Virus record (IMG/VR): IMGVR_UViG_3300021475_000035 | Location: 1 to 41,381 of that record | From: a virus | Length of the DNA: 41,381 bases | Reading direction: 5' to 3' (one strand) | In this document: positions 13,044 through 21,315 of the stretch, piece by piece | Position numbering within the stretch: the first letter of the stretch is position 1 | Layout of the letters: every line of letters begins with the position of its first letter | Notes under the pieces: model-generated | The model's database searches: none | What the model was told of the DNA's origin: nothing | What the model saw: only the letters and a program-made list of their open reading frames with translations | Translations under genes and position numbers: made by a program

Positions 13044-13361
13044 CTATCGTATGGTCCATGCTCCGGGGATAAATGCGAGTAGTCGCCCTCCGGTGTAGCC
13101 GATGAAGTTTTGTATGCTGGTCGCGTTGGGGTCCGTGTCGATGCGGCTCCCGCCTTCAACCTGCGGCGTCGGCCAATCGAACCGATGGCCTCCGGGTGTG
13201 TCCTGTACGAACATGAAGGTATAGAGCTGTCCCGGCGCAATGCCTGTAATGCGAACGCTGCTGACAGTACGCTTCATCAGCACCTTCCACGCTACGGCTT
13301 GCAGTCCATCGAAGTGGACGGCTCCAGCGGTGTCGATAACCATGTAGGGACGTGGCAACAT
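13044..13361 (-). CDS. Small virion-type protein, paralogue of the C-terminal domain next door
   Basis: A 105-residue protein. Its C-terminal 80 residues (GQLYTFMFVQDTPGGHRFDWP ... TSIQNFIGYTGGRLLAFIPG) align by eye with the C-terminal domain of the preceding gene product (GNLYTFIIKQDGTGGHLLLWP ... TTIQTFVADGIGDLWAIGPG). This beta-domain recurs in phage fibre and baseplate-associated proteins, where it probably mediates assembly or receptor contact. Its ATG overlaps the upstream stop by one base (TGATG). Likely an appendage protein. Confidence 0.65.
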   Translation of the reverse strand: MLPRPYMVIDTAGAVHFDGLQAVAWKVLMKRTVSSVRITGIAPGQLYTFMFVQDTPGGHRFDWPTPQVEGGSRIDTDPNATSIQNFIGYTGGRLLAFIPGAWTIR

Positions 13362-14032
13362 CACGCGCTCCAAGTTCCGGGGCCGATGGCCCACAAGTCT
13401 CCGATGCCATCCGCGACGAAGGTTTGAATGGTGGTGCTGTTCGGCGTCGGCATGATCCGCGTTGCGTTGTGTACGTTCGATGGCCACAACAGAAGGTGTC
13501 CTCCGGTTCCGTCCTGCTTGATGATGAAGGTATAGAGATTCCCCGGCACCATTCCCTCGACAACGGGGTGGGTTACGTCGCCGGGAAGGATGGTTGTAAA
13601 TGCGGTGTAGGTATCGCCGGGGAAAACCATACCATCGGATGCGCCAACGGGAAGTAACAGGTTGGTGATGAGCGGCGGGAGCGGCGGCGGCGGCTGGTTG
13701 GGGTCGTACGGATTAGTAAGGTTGAGGTCGTACGGCTGGCCGTCGATGAAGCGGTAGGCGTTGGTCTGGATGATATCGCCGTTCTCGTTGGCGAAGGTGA
13801 ACACATAGTACGTGCCAGCCGGGACAATGGTGTCGTTGCCGTAGAGCTGCACGCTGAACGCTCCCGTGTTGCCGTCAATCTCTAGGTCCACTGTCCTTAG
13901 TCCGGTGAAGACGGCGGTCCCATTGATCCGTGGATTCTGGCTCCCATACCCGCAGAGCTGCGCCCATATATGTGTGGCTCCGCTCTTGGGTCCGTCCGCG
14001 ACGGTAAACGCGTTGCCTGTCACTGTCGCCAT
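13361..14032 (-). CDS. Putative tail appendage protein
   Basis: A 223-residue protein with two parts. The N-terminal Ig-like/beta domain (1-115) contains RTVDLEIDGNTGAFSVQLYGND and GTYYVFTFANENGD. A proline linker (NQPPPPLPPL, about 116-126) leads to the C-terminal domain (about 140-223) shared with the next gene. Two-domain appended proteins of this type sit near fibres in podovirus-like genomes and are thought to be minor virion components. No enzymatic motif. It follows the SleB-like gene by 9 bp. Confidence 0.65.
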   Translation of the reverse strand: MATVTGNAFTVADGPKSGATHIWAQLCGYGSQNPRINGTAVFTGLRTVDLEIDGNTGAFSVQLYGNDTIVPAGTYYVFTFANENGDIIQTNAYRFIDGQPYDLNLTNPYDPNQPPPPLPPLITNLLLPVGASDGMVFPGDTYTAFTTILPGDVTHPVVEGMVPGNLYTFIIKQDGTGGHLLLWPSNVHNATRIMPTPNSTTIQTFVADGIGDLWAIGPGTWSA

Positions 14033-14041
14033 CTCTCTACC

Positions 14042-14467
14042 TCACGCAAAAAAATTGAGCTGGCCCACCTTCGCAATCATGGGGTGGTTCTCCGGGTCCC
14101 GCGCGATGGTCTCAGTGAACCAATCGCGGTTAATGTTATGCAGCTCGGCGTAGTACAACGCCTTTTGTCCTTGGTCGTCGTTCACGGGTGAGCTGGCCAA
14201 GCCGTAATAGATATCGTCAATGGATTGCAGGATGCGGCGAAAGTTGAGGTCTCTGGGTTCCACTGACGGGCGATTTTCGCGCACCGTTCCCACGAAGTCC
14301 GGCGCGGTGTGGATCACGCTTAACCAATCGCCTCCGCACCATCCTTCATCGACGCGGTTCTTTAGCGTCTGCGCGATGGCCAGAACGGAATCAGGGTTGC
14401 GCTCATGCCATGCTTCATCGACGCAGAAGCGAACGAGCTGGCCCTTGATGTAGTTTTCGTACGTCAT
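14042..14467 (-). CDS. Possible SleB-like cell-wall hydrolase or lysis accessory protein
   Basis: A 141-residue protein whose middle (LAIAQTLKNRVDEGWCGGDWLSVIH) resembles the xIAxVxLNRV...W...V motif of the SleB/CwlJ hydrolase family (Hydrolase_2). The later YYAELHNINRDWFTETIA stretch has no counterpart I can name. It overlaps the endolysin gene by 4 bp, so it is made together with it. It could be a second wall hydrolase or an endolysin partner; the assignment rests on a short similarity and is tentative. No signal peptide. Confidence 0.5.
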   Translation of the reverse strand: MTYENYIKGQLVRFCVDEAWHERNPDSVLAIAQTLKNRVDEGWCGGDWLSVIHTAPDFVGTVRENRPSVEPRDLNFRRILQSIDDIYYGLASSPVNDDQGQKALYYAELHNINRDWFTETIARDPENHPMIAKVGQLNFFA

Positions 14468-14997
14468 AGCTGCACTCGATTCTTAACCCAGCCGTAGATG
14501 AACGATTCGTTTTCGCGTCGGCCTTCGGTGATTTCCAAGTAGCGATGGCCCTGCGTGCAATTGAGTGCCTTCACCAATACGGCTTCCCCGTCTTTGCCAC
14601 GCGCCTTGATGTACTTCGCAAGTGCCTCTAGCGTGCGCTCTCCAATCAGTCCGTCCGCAACCAGCTCCGGGTTCCTGCGATTGAACGCGTTGAGCCATCG
14701 TTGCAGCGAGACGGCGGGAAACTTCGCGCCCATGTTCACGCCTGTGTCCGCCAGCTCCACGGCTACAGCCTCGGAGACTTCGGCAACGCGGTGGAGTCCG
14801 GGCTTATGCCAGTAGTCGGCAATGAGGATGCGCTTGGCCTCGTCGCGCGGGAGGTCAATCATGCGGCCTTGGTAACCATGCGCTCTCGCTACGCGTTCGG
14901 TGACTCCCCAGTTGGTCGGGCCTCCCCGGTCGTGGGGATGATCGACATAGCCGCCCTCTTTGCCAAGGATGCCTTCGATGATGGTCTCCAGCGTCAT
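14464..14997 (-). CDS. Endolysin, GH108 family N-acetylmuramidase
   Basis: A 177-residue endolysin that cleaves peptidoglycan to release progeny. The N-terminal GH108 catalytic domain (PF05838) starts with IIEGILGKEGGYVDHPHDRGG, with the catalytic Glu14 in the EGGY motif followed by GGPTNWGVT (25-33). A WHKPGLHRV segment and VELADTGVNMG complete the fold. The C-terminal part (about 100-177) fits the family's predicted peptidoglycan-binding domain (PF09374), including LNAFNR and DGLIGERTLEAL. Length is normal for the family. There is no export signal, so it needs a holin; candidates lie at 35989-36377. It stops where the SleB-like gene begins. Confidence 0.9.
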   Translation of the reverse strand: MTLETIIEGILGKEGGYVDHPHDRGGPTNWGVTERVARAHGYQGRMIDLPRDEAKRILIADYWHKPGLHRVAEVSEAVAVELADTGVNMGAKFPAVSLQRWLNAFNRRNPELVADGLIGERTLEALAKYIKARGKDGEAVLVKALNCTQGHRYLEITEGRRENESFIYGWVKNRVQL

Positions 14998-15225
14998 TTA
15001 GTCCTCCGGTTTGAGCGTGTGGAGATAGTGGACGAATGACTGCGCCATCCATCCAATCGTTGCAACCTGTGTACCTTCTGGAGCGAAGTACAGAAGACCG
15101 TTGTCCTTTTTCTGCATCAGCACTAGAACGCAGTCGCACTCCTCCAAACGCTTCGTCGCGTCGTCCAGTGCCTTTTGCAGCTCGGCAATCTCCGGCTGCG
15201 GCTTCGGCATGGCAACGAGACTCAT
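14998..15225 (-). CDS. Small hypothetical protein
   Basis: A 75-residue protein with a helical first half (IAELQKALDDATKRLEECDCVLVLMQKK) and a strand-rich second half. Directly upstream of the endolysin (its stop abuts the endolysin ATG), so a lysis role is possible, though no membrane segment is present to make it a holin or spanin. Contains a CDC pair. The ATG overlaps the stop of the upstream gene by 4 bp. Confidence 0.6.
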   Translation of the reverse strand: MSLVAMPKPQPEIAELQKALDDATKRLEECDCVLVLMQKKDNGLLYFAPEGTQVATIGWMAQSFVHYLHTLKPED

Positions 15226-15401
15226 TCCATCGCCCTCCCGGATGCATCGCAGTCCTGTTTCTCTACACCGTGTTCGCCAACGATGAAGCGGTGGAAGATG
15301 CCTCCCGGCGTGTTGAATACCAGCACCTTCGGCTCCTCGGTGCTGTCCATCTCCGCTACTGCCTGTTTCAGGTCTTCCCAGTTCTTCACATCGAATCGCA
15401 T
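15222..15401 (-). CDS. Small hypothetical protein
   Basis: A 59-residue frame, MRFDVKNWEDLK at the N-terminus, continuing as a small alpha/beta sequence (KVLVFNTPGGIFHRFIVGEHGVE). It fills the gap between two other late genes exactly, with a 4-bp overlap at its 3' end and GGGAGCC upstream of the ATG. Unrecognised family, but codon pattern and packing indicate a real gene. Confidence 0.6.
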   Translation of the reverse strand: MRFDVKNWEDLKQAVAEMDSTEEPKVLVFNTPGGIFHRFIVGEHGVEKQDCDASGRAME

Positions 15402-15411
15402 GTTGGCTCCC

Positions 15412-16140
15412 TCACTGAATCAGTCCCAGTTTTCGCTTGCGATGACTCTGCAAATGCTGGCGGTAGAGTTCGCTTGCTGCATTGAGTACGACCGGACCAA
15501 ACGCGCGGTCCACTTCCTCCTCCGTGAGCACGTCTTTCATAATCAGGTGAAGCAGAGCGGTGCGCCATCCCCGATAGGCTTCATTGATTGGAACATCCCA
15601 CTGGTCGAAGCGCATCACGCTCCACTCCGGTCCACACGGGTACTGCATGGAAGTGACATACCGCATGGATCGCTGTCCCGTCAGCGGATCGCGCACCCTT
15701 GCGGTGATGCCTACACGACCGCAGATAACATCATCGTTGAGCCATAGCCTTCCGTGGCTGCGGTTGCGTTTGACCGCAACGGGCTTCCCTGTTTCGTCGT
15801 CCGGCATCCATACATCGAAGGTTGGGGCTTCCACGCGTGCATCGACTCCGGCGCGTATCAGCTTTTCGAATACGGCTTGCGGATGCATGATGTTCACGAT
15901 TCGCCGCGCGATGTTCTCCCCGCCCATCCATCGCTCTTGGCCTTCCCAGCGGTTCGGCTCCGCTGCGATATAGGCCAGCTCAAACGCCTCCTGCTCGGCC
16001 TCTATCATCCCCTGCGTGGTGTCCCCGTCCTTGGGTAAGGAGTTGTAATGCGCCAGCGTCTCCGGGGAGACGGCCAGCTCCTCGTCATAGCTGGTCGTCA
16101 CCCGTTTGAAGTTCGACAGGATTTGTCCCACTTCCGGCAT
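15412..16140 (-). CDS. Hypothetical late protein
   Basis: A 242-residue soluble protein, not recognised. It starts with MPEVGQILSNFKRVTTSYDEE and contains Trp-rich motifs (RWEGQERWMGGENIARRIV, GRLWLNDDVICGRVGITARV) and an acidic C-terminal helix. The position between the basic mini-proteins and the lysis genes suggests a minor virion or assembly protein. The ATG overlaps the stop of the upstream mini-protein (TGATG). No membrane segments or nucleotide-binding motifs. Confidence 0.65.
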   Translation of the reverse strand: MPEVGQILSNFKRVTTSYDEELAVSPETLAHYNSLPKDGDTTQGMIEAEQEAFELAYIAAEPNRWEGQERWMGGENIARRIVNIMHPQAVFEKLIRAGVDARVEAPTFDVWMPDDETGKPVAVKRNRSHGRLWLNDDVICGRVGITARVRDPLTGQRSMRYVTSMQYPCGPEWSVMRFDQWDVPINEAYRGWRTALLHLIMKDVLTEEEVDRAFGPVVLNAASELYRQHLQSHRKRKLGLIQ

Positions 16141-16277
16141 CAGGCTAGTCTCCTGCGTCGTGCGGTTTTGGCTGCTGCCATCAGCTTGCGTGTGCCTACC
16201 TTTTTGGCTGTGCCGCGTTCGGGCTTCATCCTGCGGCGGCTCGGCTTCTTCGGTGAACCTCGTTTAACCCATGCCAT
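16140..16277 (-). CDS. Arg/Lys-rich mini-protein (protamine-like)
   Basis: A 45-residue protein with 18 Arg/Lys and a single acidic residue, including RRR and RRRR runs (14-16, 40-43). AAAGGAGG lies upstream of the ATG and the stop overlaps the next start. Such composition implies nucleic-acid binding; within a block of ejection-type virion genes it could neutralise packaged DNA or be injected with it. It follows another highly basic gene 13 bp upstream. Function inferred from composition only. Confidence 0.65.
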   Translation of the reverse strand: MAWVKRGSPKKPSRRRMKPERGTAKKVGTRKLMAAAKTARRRRLA

Positions 16278-16290
16278 CGTCTTTCCTCCT

Positions 16291-16470
16291 TTACCTGCGT
16301 CGTGCTGCTCTCGCTACGTTCTGCGCGAAGATCGCCTTCCGCTTGGCCTTGCCGCCCTTCTTTTTCGCTGCGGCAATCTTCTTCTTCGTCGCCTTGCCGA
16401 AACTCCCCAGCGTTCCTTTGCGCTTCATCCGCTTGACGGCTTTCTGAATCCAGTGCTTCTTGGTGGCCAT
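16291..16470 (-). CDS. Lys-rich mini-protein (histone/protamine-like)
   Basis: A 59-residue protein with 16 Lys and 7 Arg and no acidic residue. The sequence is a run of basic amphipathic helices (KKHWIQKAVKRMKRKG, KATKKKIAAAKKKGGKAKRK), like eukaryotic histone H1 tails or phage packaged-DNA proteins. GGAGG precedes the ATG. Located between the large ejection-type protein and the second basic mini-protein. Likely DNA binding; whether it is packaged is unknown. Confidence 0.7.
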   Translation of the reverse strand: MATKKHWIQKAVKRMKRKGTLGSFGKATKKKIAAAKKKGGKAKRKAIFAQNVARAARRR

Positions 16471-16478
16471 GAGTCCTC

Positions 16479-18788
16479 CTACGGGAGCGGCGTTGGAATC
16501 TGTTGCGGTGCTGGGTTGGCTGGTCTCCGCATCATCATTCCCGCCAATAGCGGTCCTGCGATACGGGGGATGACTCCGTTCTTCACGGCATAAAGGAAGC
16601 GGTTGAGGAATACCGGATCGGACGCCAGCCGTTCGGTGACATACTTCAGGGTCCCGGTGACGGTTCCGGCTGCAAGCGAACCTCCCAAGATGGCCGCTCC
16701 CGCTCCTAGCGAGTGGGTAAGTCCATAGGCCAGTCCTCCGCCTACAATTCCGCCTACTCCGTGATGATGGCGGCGGATCGCGCTGCCGATGGAATCGAGT
16801 AAATCTTTCGTAGCGGCCTGTCGGTCGGAGTTCTCAAAGAGCTGGCCCATCTGTTTCACGTTGAGGATGCCATCCTGTCCGATGGTGCGCTCAAGAACGG
16901 CGCGGTTGGTTCCCTTGTTAAGGAAGTTTTCAATCTGGTTATTGAAACCCGCGCTTGGATCGAAGACGCGGCGTAGCCTTCCGCCTGACGCTGCAACATC
17001 GGCGCGAGTGATGCCGTTGAAGTGCGATTGAATCAGGCTGTCAAAATTATCCAGCACCATGCCGTCCTGATATCCGGCGCGATGCGTGTCCCACTCCTGC
17101 GGGGTGAGCTGCGTACGGTGCTGGTCGAACAGGTCCTCCTGTGCTTGCTGGTTATCCGCAAGCTGCTGCGCGAGTGTGGCTCTGTCTCCGGTGCGTCCCT
17201 CGCTGCGTAGCGCGTTCTGCAACGCCTTCTCCTGATTTCGCAGCTCGGAAAATCTTCCATCGCTTAGGTCGTTGGCCTTGGTCCAGAACGGCGCATTGGC
17301 GTCTTTGATTTGCTTCGCGGCGTCGGCAATGCTGTCCGTGTTGGTGACGGCTTGCGGAACATTGTGAGGACCAAAATTGGGTTGACTGGCAGCGTAGTCA
17401 TCGAAGCGGCGAAGCTGTTCGCTGATATCGGCGTGGGCGTTCTCAATCGCTTGCTGCTGGCGTACGCCAATTTCATTCCAGATGCCGGGGTCGCTCATAA
17501 TCCGCTCGTACTGGCCTTGCTGCGCTCTGGCTCTGGCTACGCTCGTCGCCTGTCCATCGCTGGTGAGGATGAGAGTTCCGGGGCCGCTCGTGGTCTCGGT
17601 GACGGGGTTCATGGTTCCCGGTCGTACATCCGTGAGGTATTGGAATTGCGGTTGCCGGAAGCTGCCTGTCTTGTCCTGCGGCTGGGCTGGCTGGCTGGGG
17701 CCTTCGGGATAGGCGTCATACGCAAACGGGTCTCCCGGTGCTCCGCTCGGTCCTGTGCCTTCGACTACGCGCGTCCCTATCTGCCGCTTGCGCGGATCGT
17801 AAGCAATCTGGCCTTCGCGTACTGGCGTCGGCTCCTCGGCTGGTCCAACGGTGAATCCCGGTGTGGAATCGGCTGGGGCCGGGAGCATCCGCGATGCATC
17901 CGTAACCACCTGCGGAGCTGCTTGCTCCATCGCGGATCGCGCGGCGTTGCTGCGGTTGAGCGAAGTAGCAACGGCGCGTTGTCCGATGTTGCTCAGAGCT
18001 TCATCTACTGCGCCTGTCGCCGGATCAACCTTCACTGCGCTGGTCAGAGCTGGCGAGTTGAGCGTGCCATCCGCGCGTGTCGGGAAGTCTGCGCCTTCTA
18101 TCGGCGTCGTTCCCGGCCTGATTCCCTCGGCTGCGCTGGTCGCTAGGCGTCCGGCTCCCTCCAGTGCTCCTCCTACCACTCCGGCTGTCCCTGCCGCCTC
18201 CAGTGCTTCTTGCGGCGTAGCTCCATGCGCGAGTGCTTGCGTTCCTCCCACGGTTGCCTGTCGCGCTGCGGTGCCAACGGTCGCTGCCCAGTCCGGATGC
18301 GCTGCGATGGCCTCGGCCAGCTTCGGGAATTTCTCCAGTAGCTTGACGTTCTGGCCAATCTTAATCATCCGTTCGCCCTGCGTGAGTGCCTTCAATTCCC
18401 CTTCGCCAACCATCCACTCACCCATCGTCTCCAGTGCGGCTCCGGTGAGTCCGGCTGTGCCTTCGATGGGCCGCGCGGCCTGTGCTGCATATCGCGCGGT
18501 CGTGGCGTCTAGGTCGGTGTGTCTGCTGAGCCAAGGACCAACTGGGCTTTGTTGCAGGTAATGGCCTACGGTCGTCGGAATCTGCGCGAAAGAAGTATCT
18601 GCGGCTCGTTCGAACTGGCCGAACTGCTGTCTCAAGTCGTCCAGTGATGAGCTGACAGGCGTTCCCGTTACGCCATCCGGTACGCCTTGGACGTTGCTGT
18701 CTATCGGCGTCCCTGTGACGCCCGGAGGTACACCTTGGATCGGTGTGCCTGTCACTCCTGCGGGTACGCCTTGGATATCGTCTGCCAC
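16479..18788 (-). CDS. Large internal / ejection-type virion protein
   Basis: A 769-residue Ala/Gly/Gln-rich protein. The N-terminus carries three near-perfect copies of a GVP-x-GVTGTP unit (about residues 7-44). Next come long helical segments, a Pro/Thr-rich linker region (about 300-410), a coiled-coil region (about 500-620), and a Gly-rich hydrophobic segment near the C-terminus (GVGGIVGGGLAYGLTHSLGAGAAILGGSLAAG, split around residue 700). That organisation matches proteins that podoviruses inject to form a DNA channel across the envelope. GTG start, with GAGG upstream; the stop of the preceding ejection-type gene lies 2 bp before. No lytic transglycosylase motif was recognised. Confidence 0.65.
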   Translation of the reverse strand: MADDIQGVPAGVTGTPIQGVPPGVTGTPIDSNVQGVPDGVTGTPVSSSLDDLRQQFGQFERAADTSFAQIPTTVGHYLQQSPVGPWLSRHTDLDATTARYAAQAARPIEGTAGLTGAALETMGEWMVGEGELKALTQGERMIKIGQNVKLLEKFPKLAEAIAAHPDWAATVGTAARQATVGGTQALAHGATPQEALEAAGTAGVVGGALEGAGRLATSAAEGIRPGTTPIEGADFPTRADGTLNSPALTSAVKVDPATGAVDEALSNIGQRAVATSLNRSNAARSAMEQAAPQVVTDASRMLPAPADSTPGFTVGPAEEPTPVREGQIAYDPRKRQIGTRVVEGTGPSGAPGDPFAYDAYPEGPSQPAQPQDKTGSFRQPQFQYLTDVRPGTMNPVTETTSGPGTLILTSDGQATSVARARAQQGQYERIMSDPGIWNEIGVRQQQAIENAHADISEQLRRFDDYAASQPNFGPHNVPQAVTNTDSIADAAKQIKDANAPFWTKANDLSDGRFSELRNQEKALQNALRSEGRTGDRATLAQQLADNQQAQEDLFDQHRTQLTPQEWDTHRAGYQDGMVLDNFDSLIQSHFNGITRADVAASGGRLRRVFDPSAGFNNQIENFLNKGTNRAVLERTIGQDGILNVKQMGQLFENSDRQAATKDLLDSIGSAIRRHHHGVGGIVGGGLAYGLTHSLGAGAAILGGSLAAGTVTGTLKYVTERLASDPVFLNRFLYAVKNGVIPRIAGPLLAGMMMRRPANPAPQQIPTPLP

Positions 18789-18789
18789 G

Positions 18790-20661
18790 TTATTGCCTCG
18801 GTGGAACGTATGGAACGAACTTTCCGCCTACTGCCCATCCTGCGAGTGCTCCTGTCTTGTTGTCGTGATAGGTCGTGGTGGCTCCCGGAGGGGCTTGGAC
18901 GGCGGCTCCGGTGGGTGCTCCGGTGCCTCCTCCTGTCGGTGCTGGTGTGCCTCCTCCGCCTTGGAACTTCGCTGCGTTGGGTGCGCGTGCCACGGCTGCG
19001 GCTCTGGCCTCCGGGCTTGGCCCTTCGGCTGTGCCGTAAATCTGGTAGTTGCGTATCAGGCGGTCGGTCTGATCCAGTGCGGGTCTCTGTGAATCGAGAT
19101 AGGCCACAATCGAAGCCGGATCGTTGCGGAACTTGTTGAGTGAGCTTTCCTCGGTCTCGGCTGGCGCGGCTTTGTTGCGGAACTTGTGGAATCCAGCGGA
19201 CGCCTGTGCATACTGCTGAATGCTCCCGGCCAGCGATGCAATCGCTTGGTCGTCTTTGGAGCCGGAGAGTCCCACAATCGTCTTGCCTTCGCTTAGTAAC
19301 CCTTGCAGTCTGCCGAATAGCTGGGGGTTTGCGGTGGCGATGTTGCGGATGTTCTGGCCGCTGTCGCGCATGATCGTACTCAGGCGGTAAGCGGTGTCGG
19401 CATCTGCCGGAACCTTGTAGTCCCCTGTCTTCGGCGGCTTCGCAATGCCGATGGTTCCAACGGGGAAGTTCGTCGGAGATGGGAAATTTGGGTCTTCCAC
19501 TTCGACGGGCGTTCCTCCGGGCTGGGCTGTCAAGGATCGCTTTATCTGCTCGGCCTGTTGCTGGCGTACTCCTGCCTCCGCGCTGGCTGCTGCTGCTTGC
19601 GCTGCGGTGAGTCCGGGTTTACCCGCCGCCTCGGTTGCTCTGGTCTGCGCTTCGGTCGCTGCGGTGCCGCGCTCCTGCGCTATCTGGATGATTTTGTTGT
19701 TCTCCGAGAGTTGTCCCTTGTCCCGCAATGCCAGCTCGGAATTGCTGTAGGTTCCTCCCGGTGTGACGTGCGTCTCCCATAGAACTTTGCCGGGGTTGCC
19801 TGAGTCCAGCTTCGCCACTTGATAGGGCGAATCCTTCATGTATTTTTGCTTTCCGGTGTCGTTCGGAACCTGCCAGATATCTACGCTTCCATCGGCGTTT
19901 GGAACGGGTACAAGGTAGCCATTCTGTCCCATGTGAGCGGCGATTGCGGTGGGGTTGGAATTGGCATAGGTCGCGGCCTCTGCCATGTTGTTTACGTGAG
20001 CAATCATCGACGCGCCTTGGTCGTGCAAGCGTCCGGCGATATTGCTGGCGTACTCGGTTTGCTCCTGCGCGAACTTGATGGGGTTGACTCTGTTGTTGAA
20101 TTGCTGGGCGATAATCTGCTGGTCCAGCATGGCGTGATTCGCCTGTGCCATGAGCTGCGCGTTGGCTGCGTTGGCTTGCGCGTTGGCTTGGGTTAACCGT
20201 TGCTCAGATTGTTGCTGGCCAAAATCGTACCCTGCACCTACGGCTTTGGCTGCGCCTCCCGGTCCCTGCCCTGCTGCGAATCCCTTGGCGGCTCCTCCTA
20301 TCACTGCCGCTGCTACCCTTCCCCACTTCTCTCCCATTGTGGATGGGTCTTGGGTAACGGATACGCTTCCGTCCGTGTGCTTGGTGACGTGTACCGTCTT
20401 GTCTCCGCCAAGGATGGTCCCGGCTGCGTCCAAGATGCGTGCCAGCCAGCTTTGATGCGCGTGTCCTGCAATAACTTCAGGGTCTAGCATCGTGGATTGC
20501 GAAGCGTTCACCGTGTCCACGGGAGAAGGTGGCGCGGCGTTCACGTCTACAGGGGGCGTCGGCTGGGACGGTGGCCCTGCATCGAGCGGGGTCGGCGTTC
20601 CCGGCTGCGGCGGGGTCCAGTCAGCGGCGTTCGGGGCCAAGATTCCAACATCGTCTGCCAT
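18790..20661 (-). CDS. Internal / ejection-type virion protein
   Basis: A 623-residue protein. It has an N-terminal Pro-rich region (15-55), then a VHVTKHTDGSVSVTQDP hairpin and a Gly/Ala hydrophobic stretch (AAAVIGGAAKGFAAG, about 110-125). A long Gln/Ala/Asn coiled coil (QRLTQANAQANAANAQLMAQAN, in part) runs to about 250, followed by mixed helical sequence and a Gly/Pro-rich C-terminus. Both this and the next large protein begin with MADD. The composition is that of DNA-ejection proteins (functional analogues of T7 gp14-16 or P22 gp7/16/20). Strong GGGAGG before the ATG. Confidence 0.65.
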   Translation of the reverse strand: MADDVGILAPNAADWTPPQPGTPTPLDAGPPSQPTPPVDVNAAPPSPVDTVNASQSTMLDPEVIAGHAHQSWLARILDAAGTILGGDKTVHVTKHTDGSVSVTQDPSTMGEKWGRVAAAVIGGAAKGFAAGQGPGGAAKAVGAGYDFGQQQSEQRLTQANAQANAANAQLMAQANHAMLDQQIIAQQFNNRVNPIKFAQEQTEYASNIAGRLHDQGASMIAHVNNMAEAATYANSNPTAIAAHMGQNGYLVPVPNADGSVDIWQVPNDTGKQKYMKDSPYQVAKLDSGNPGKVLWETHVTPGGTYSNSELALRDKGQLSENNKIIQIAQERGTAATEAQTRATEAAGKPGLTAAQAAAASAEAGVRQQQAEQIKRSLTAQPGGTPVEVEDPNFPSPTNFPVGTIGIAKPPKTGDYKVPADADTAYRLSTIMRDSGQNIRNIATANPQLFGRLQGLLSEGKTIVGLSGSKDDQAIASLAGSIQQYAQASAGFHKFRNKAAPAETEESSLNKFRNDPASIVAYLDSQRPALDQTDRLIRNYQIYGTAEGPSPEARAAAVARAPNAAKFQGGGGTPAPTGGGTGAPTGAAVQAPPGATTTYHDNKTGALAGWAVGGKFVPYVPPRQ

Positions 20662-20670
20662 ACATCCTCC

Positions 20671-21312
20671 CTAGAACATTGCCCTTAAAGCGGTGATACC
20701 CTTGCCGATTTGCCCCGTCGCACTAGCGTTCCCGGCTAGGCTTCCCAGTGCGCCAAACGCGGCGTTCCAAGGGCTATTGGAAGCGGCTGCGATGTTGTTG
20801 GCTGCGGTGGCTGCGGCTCCCCCGGCTGTGGTGGCTGCGCCGGAGTATGCGGTGGGGCTTAAAAGTCCGGCTGTCGAACCTAGGATCGAAGCGGCTTGCT
20901 GCCAGTTTTGATAGCCCTGCGCGTAGTTGGCCTGAGTGATGGTGTTTTCTCCCTGCGTTCTCTGGGCCGCTGCCGCGTTTGCATTGGACGCGAGAAGGGT
21001 CGCATCGACGCCTGACGGGAGTACGGTATTGCCGCCGCCACGCGCGGCCAGAATGTTCGCTGTTGCCCTTTGTGCCTGTGCATAGTTGGTCGCCACGTTC
21101 TCCGTGTTCTGGGTCTCTAAGGCGTTCTCCTCGCTGGGTGCGAATCCGGTTTGACTGGGGCCAGCCTGAAGGATGGGGGTAAACGCAGCGGTCAAGGCTC
21201 CGGTGATGGCCTGATTCTGCCCGAACACGGTTTGATATTGACTGGTTAGGTTCGTGTAGAACTGCTGTTCCGCGTCGGATATCTGGGTTTGCTGCTGCGT
21301 AGCTCCGCACAT
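20671..21312 (-). CDS. Small Ala/Gln-rich ejection-type protein
   Basis: A 213-residue protein, Ala-, Gln-, Thr- and Asn-rich, with a Q-rich N-terminal helix (ATQQQTQISDAEQQFY) and two Ala/Gly hydrophobic stretches at the C-terminus. It is the first of three consecutive ejection-type genes of increasing length, a spacing typical of podovirus internal proteins. Ribosome-binding site GGGAGGG is 8 nt upstream. CysMet-Cys-Gly at the start is unlikely to be a lipobox because there is no preceding hydrophobic segment. Confidence 0.6.
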   Translation of the reverse strand: MCGATQQQTQISDAEQQFYTNLTSQYQTVFGQNQAITGALTAAFTPILQAGPSQTGFAPSEENALETQNTENVATNYAQAQRATANILAARGGGNTVLPSGVDATLLASNANAAAAQRTQGENTITQANYAQGYQNWQQAASILGSTAGLLSPTAYSGAATTAGGAAATAANNIAAASNSPWNAAFGALGSLAGNASATGQIGKGITALRAMF

Positions 21313-21315
21313 GGA

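Noticed and set aside
20671-21312. Lipoprotein reading of the Met-Cys N-terminus
   Set aside because: No hydrophobic signal segment precedes the Cys, so no lipobox.
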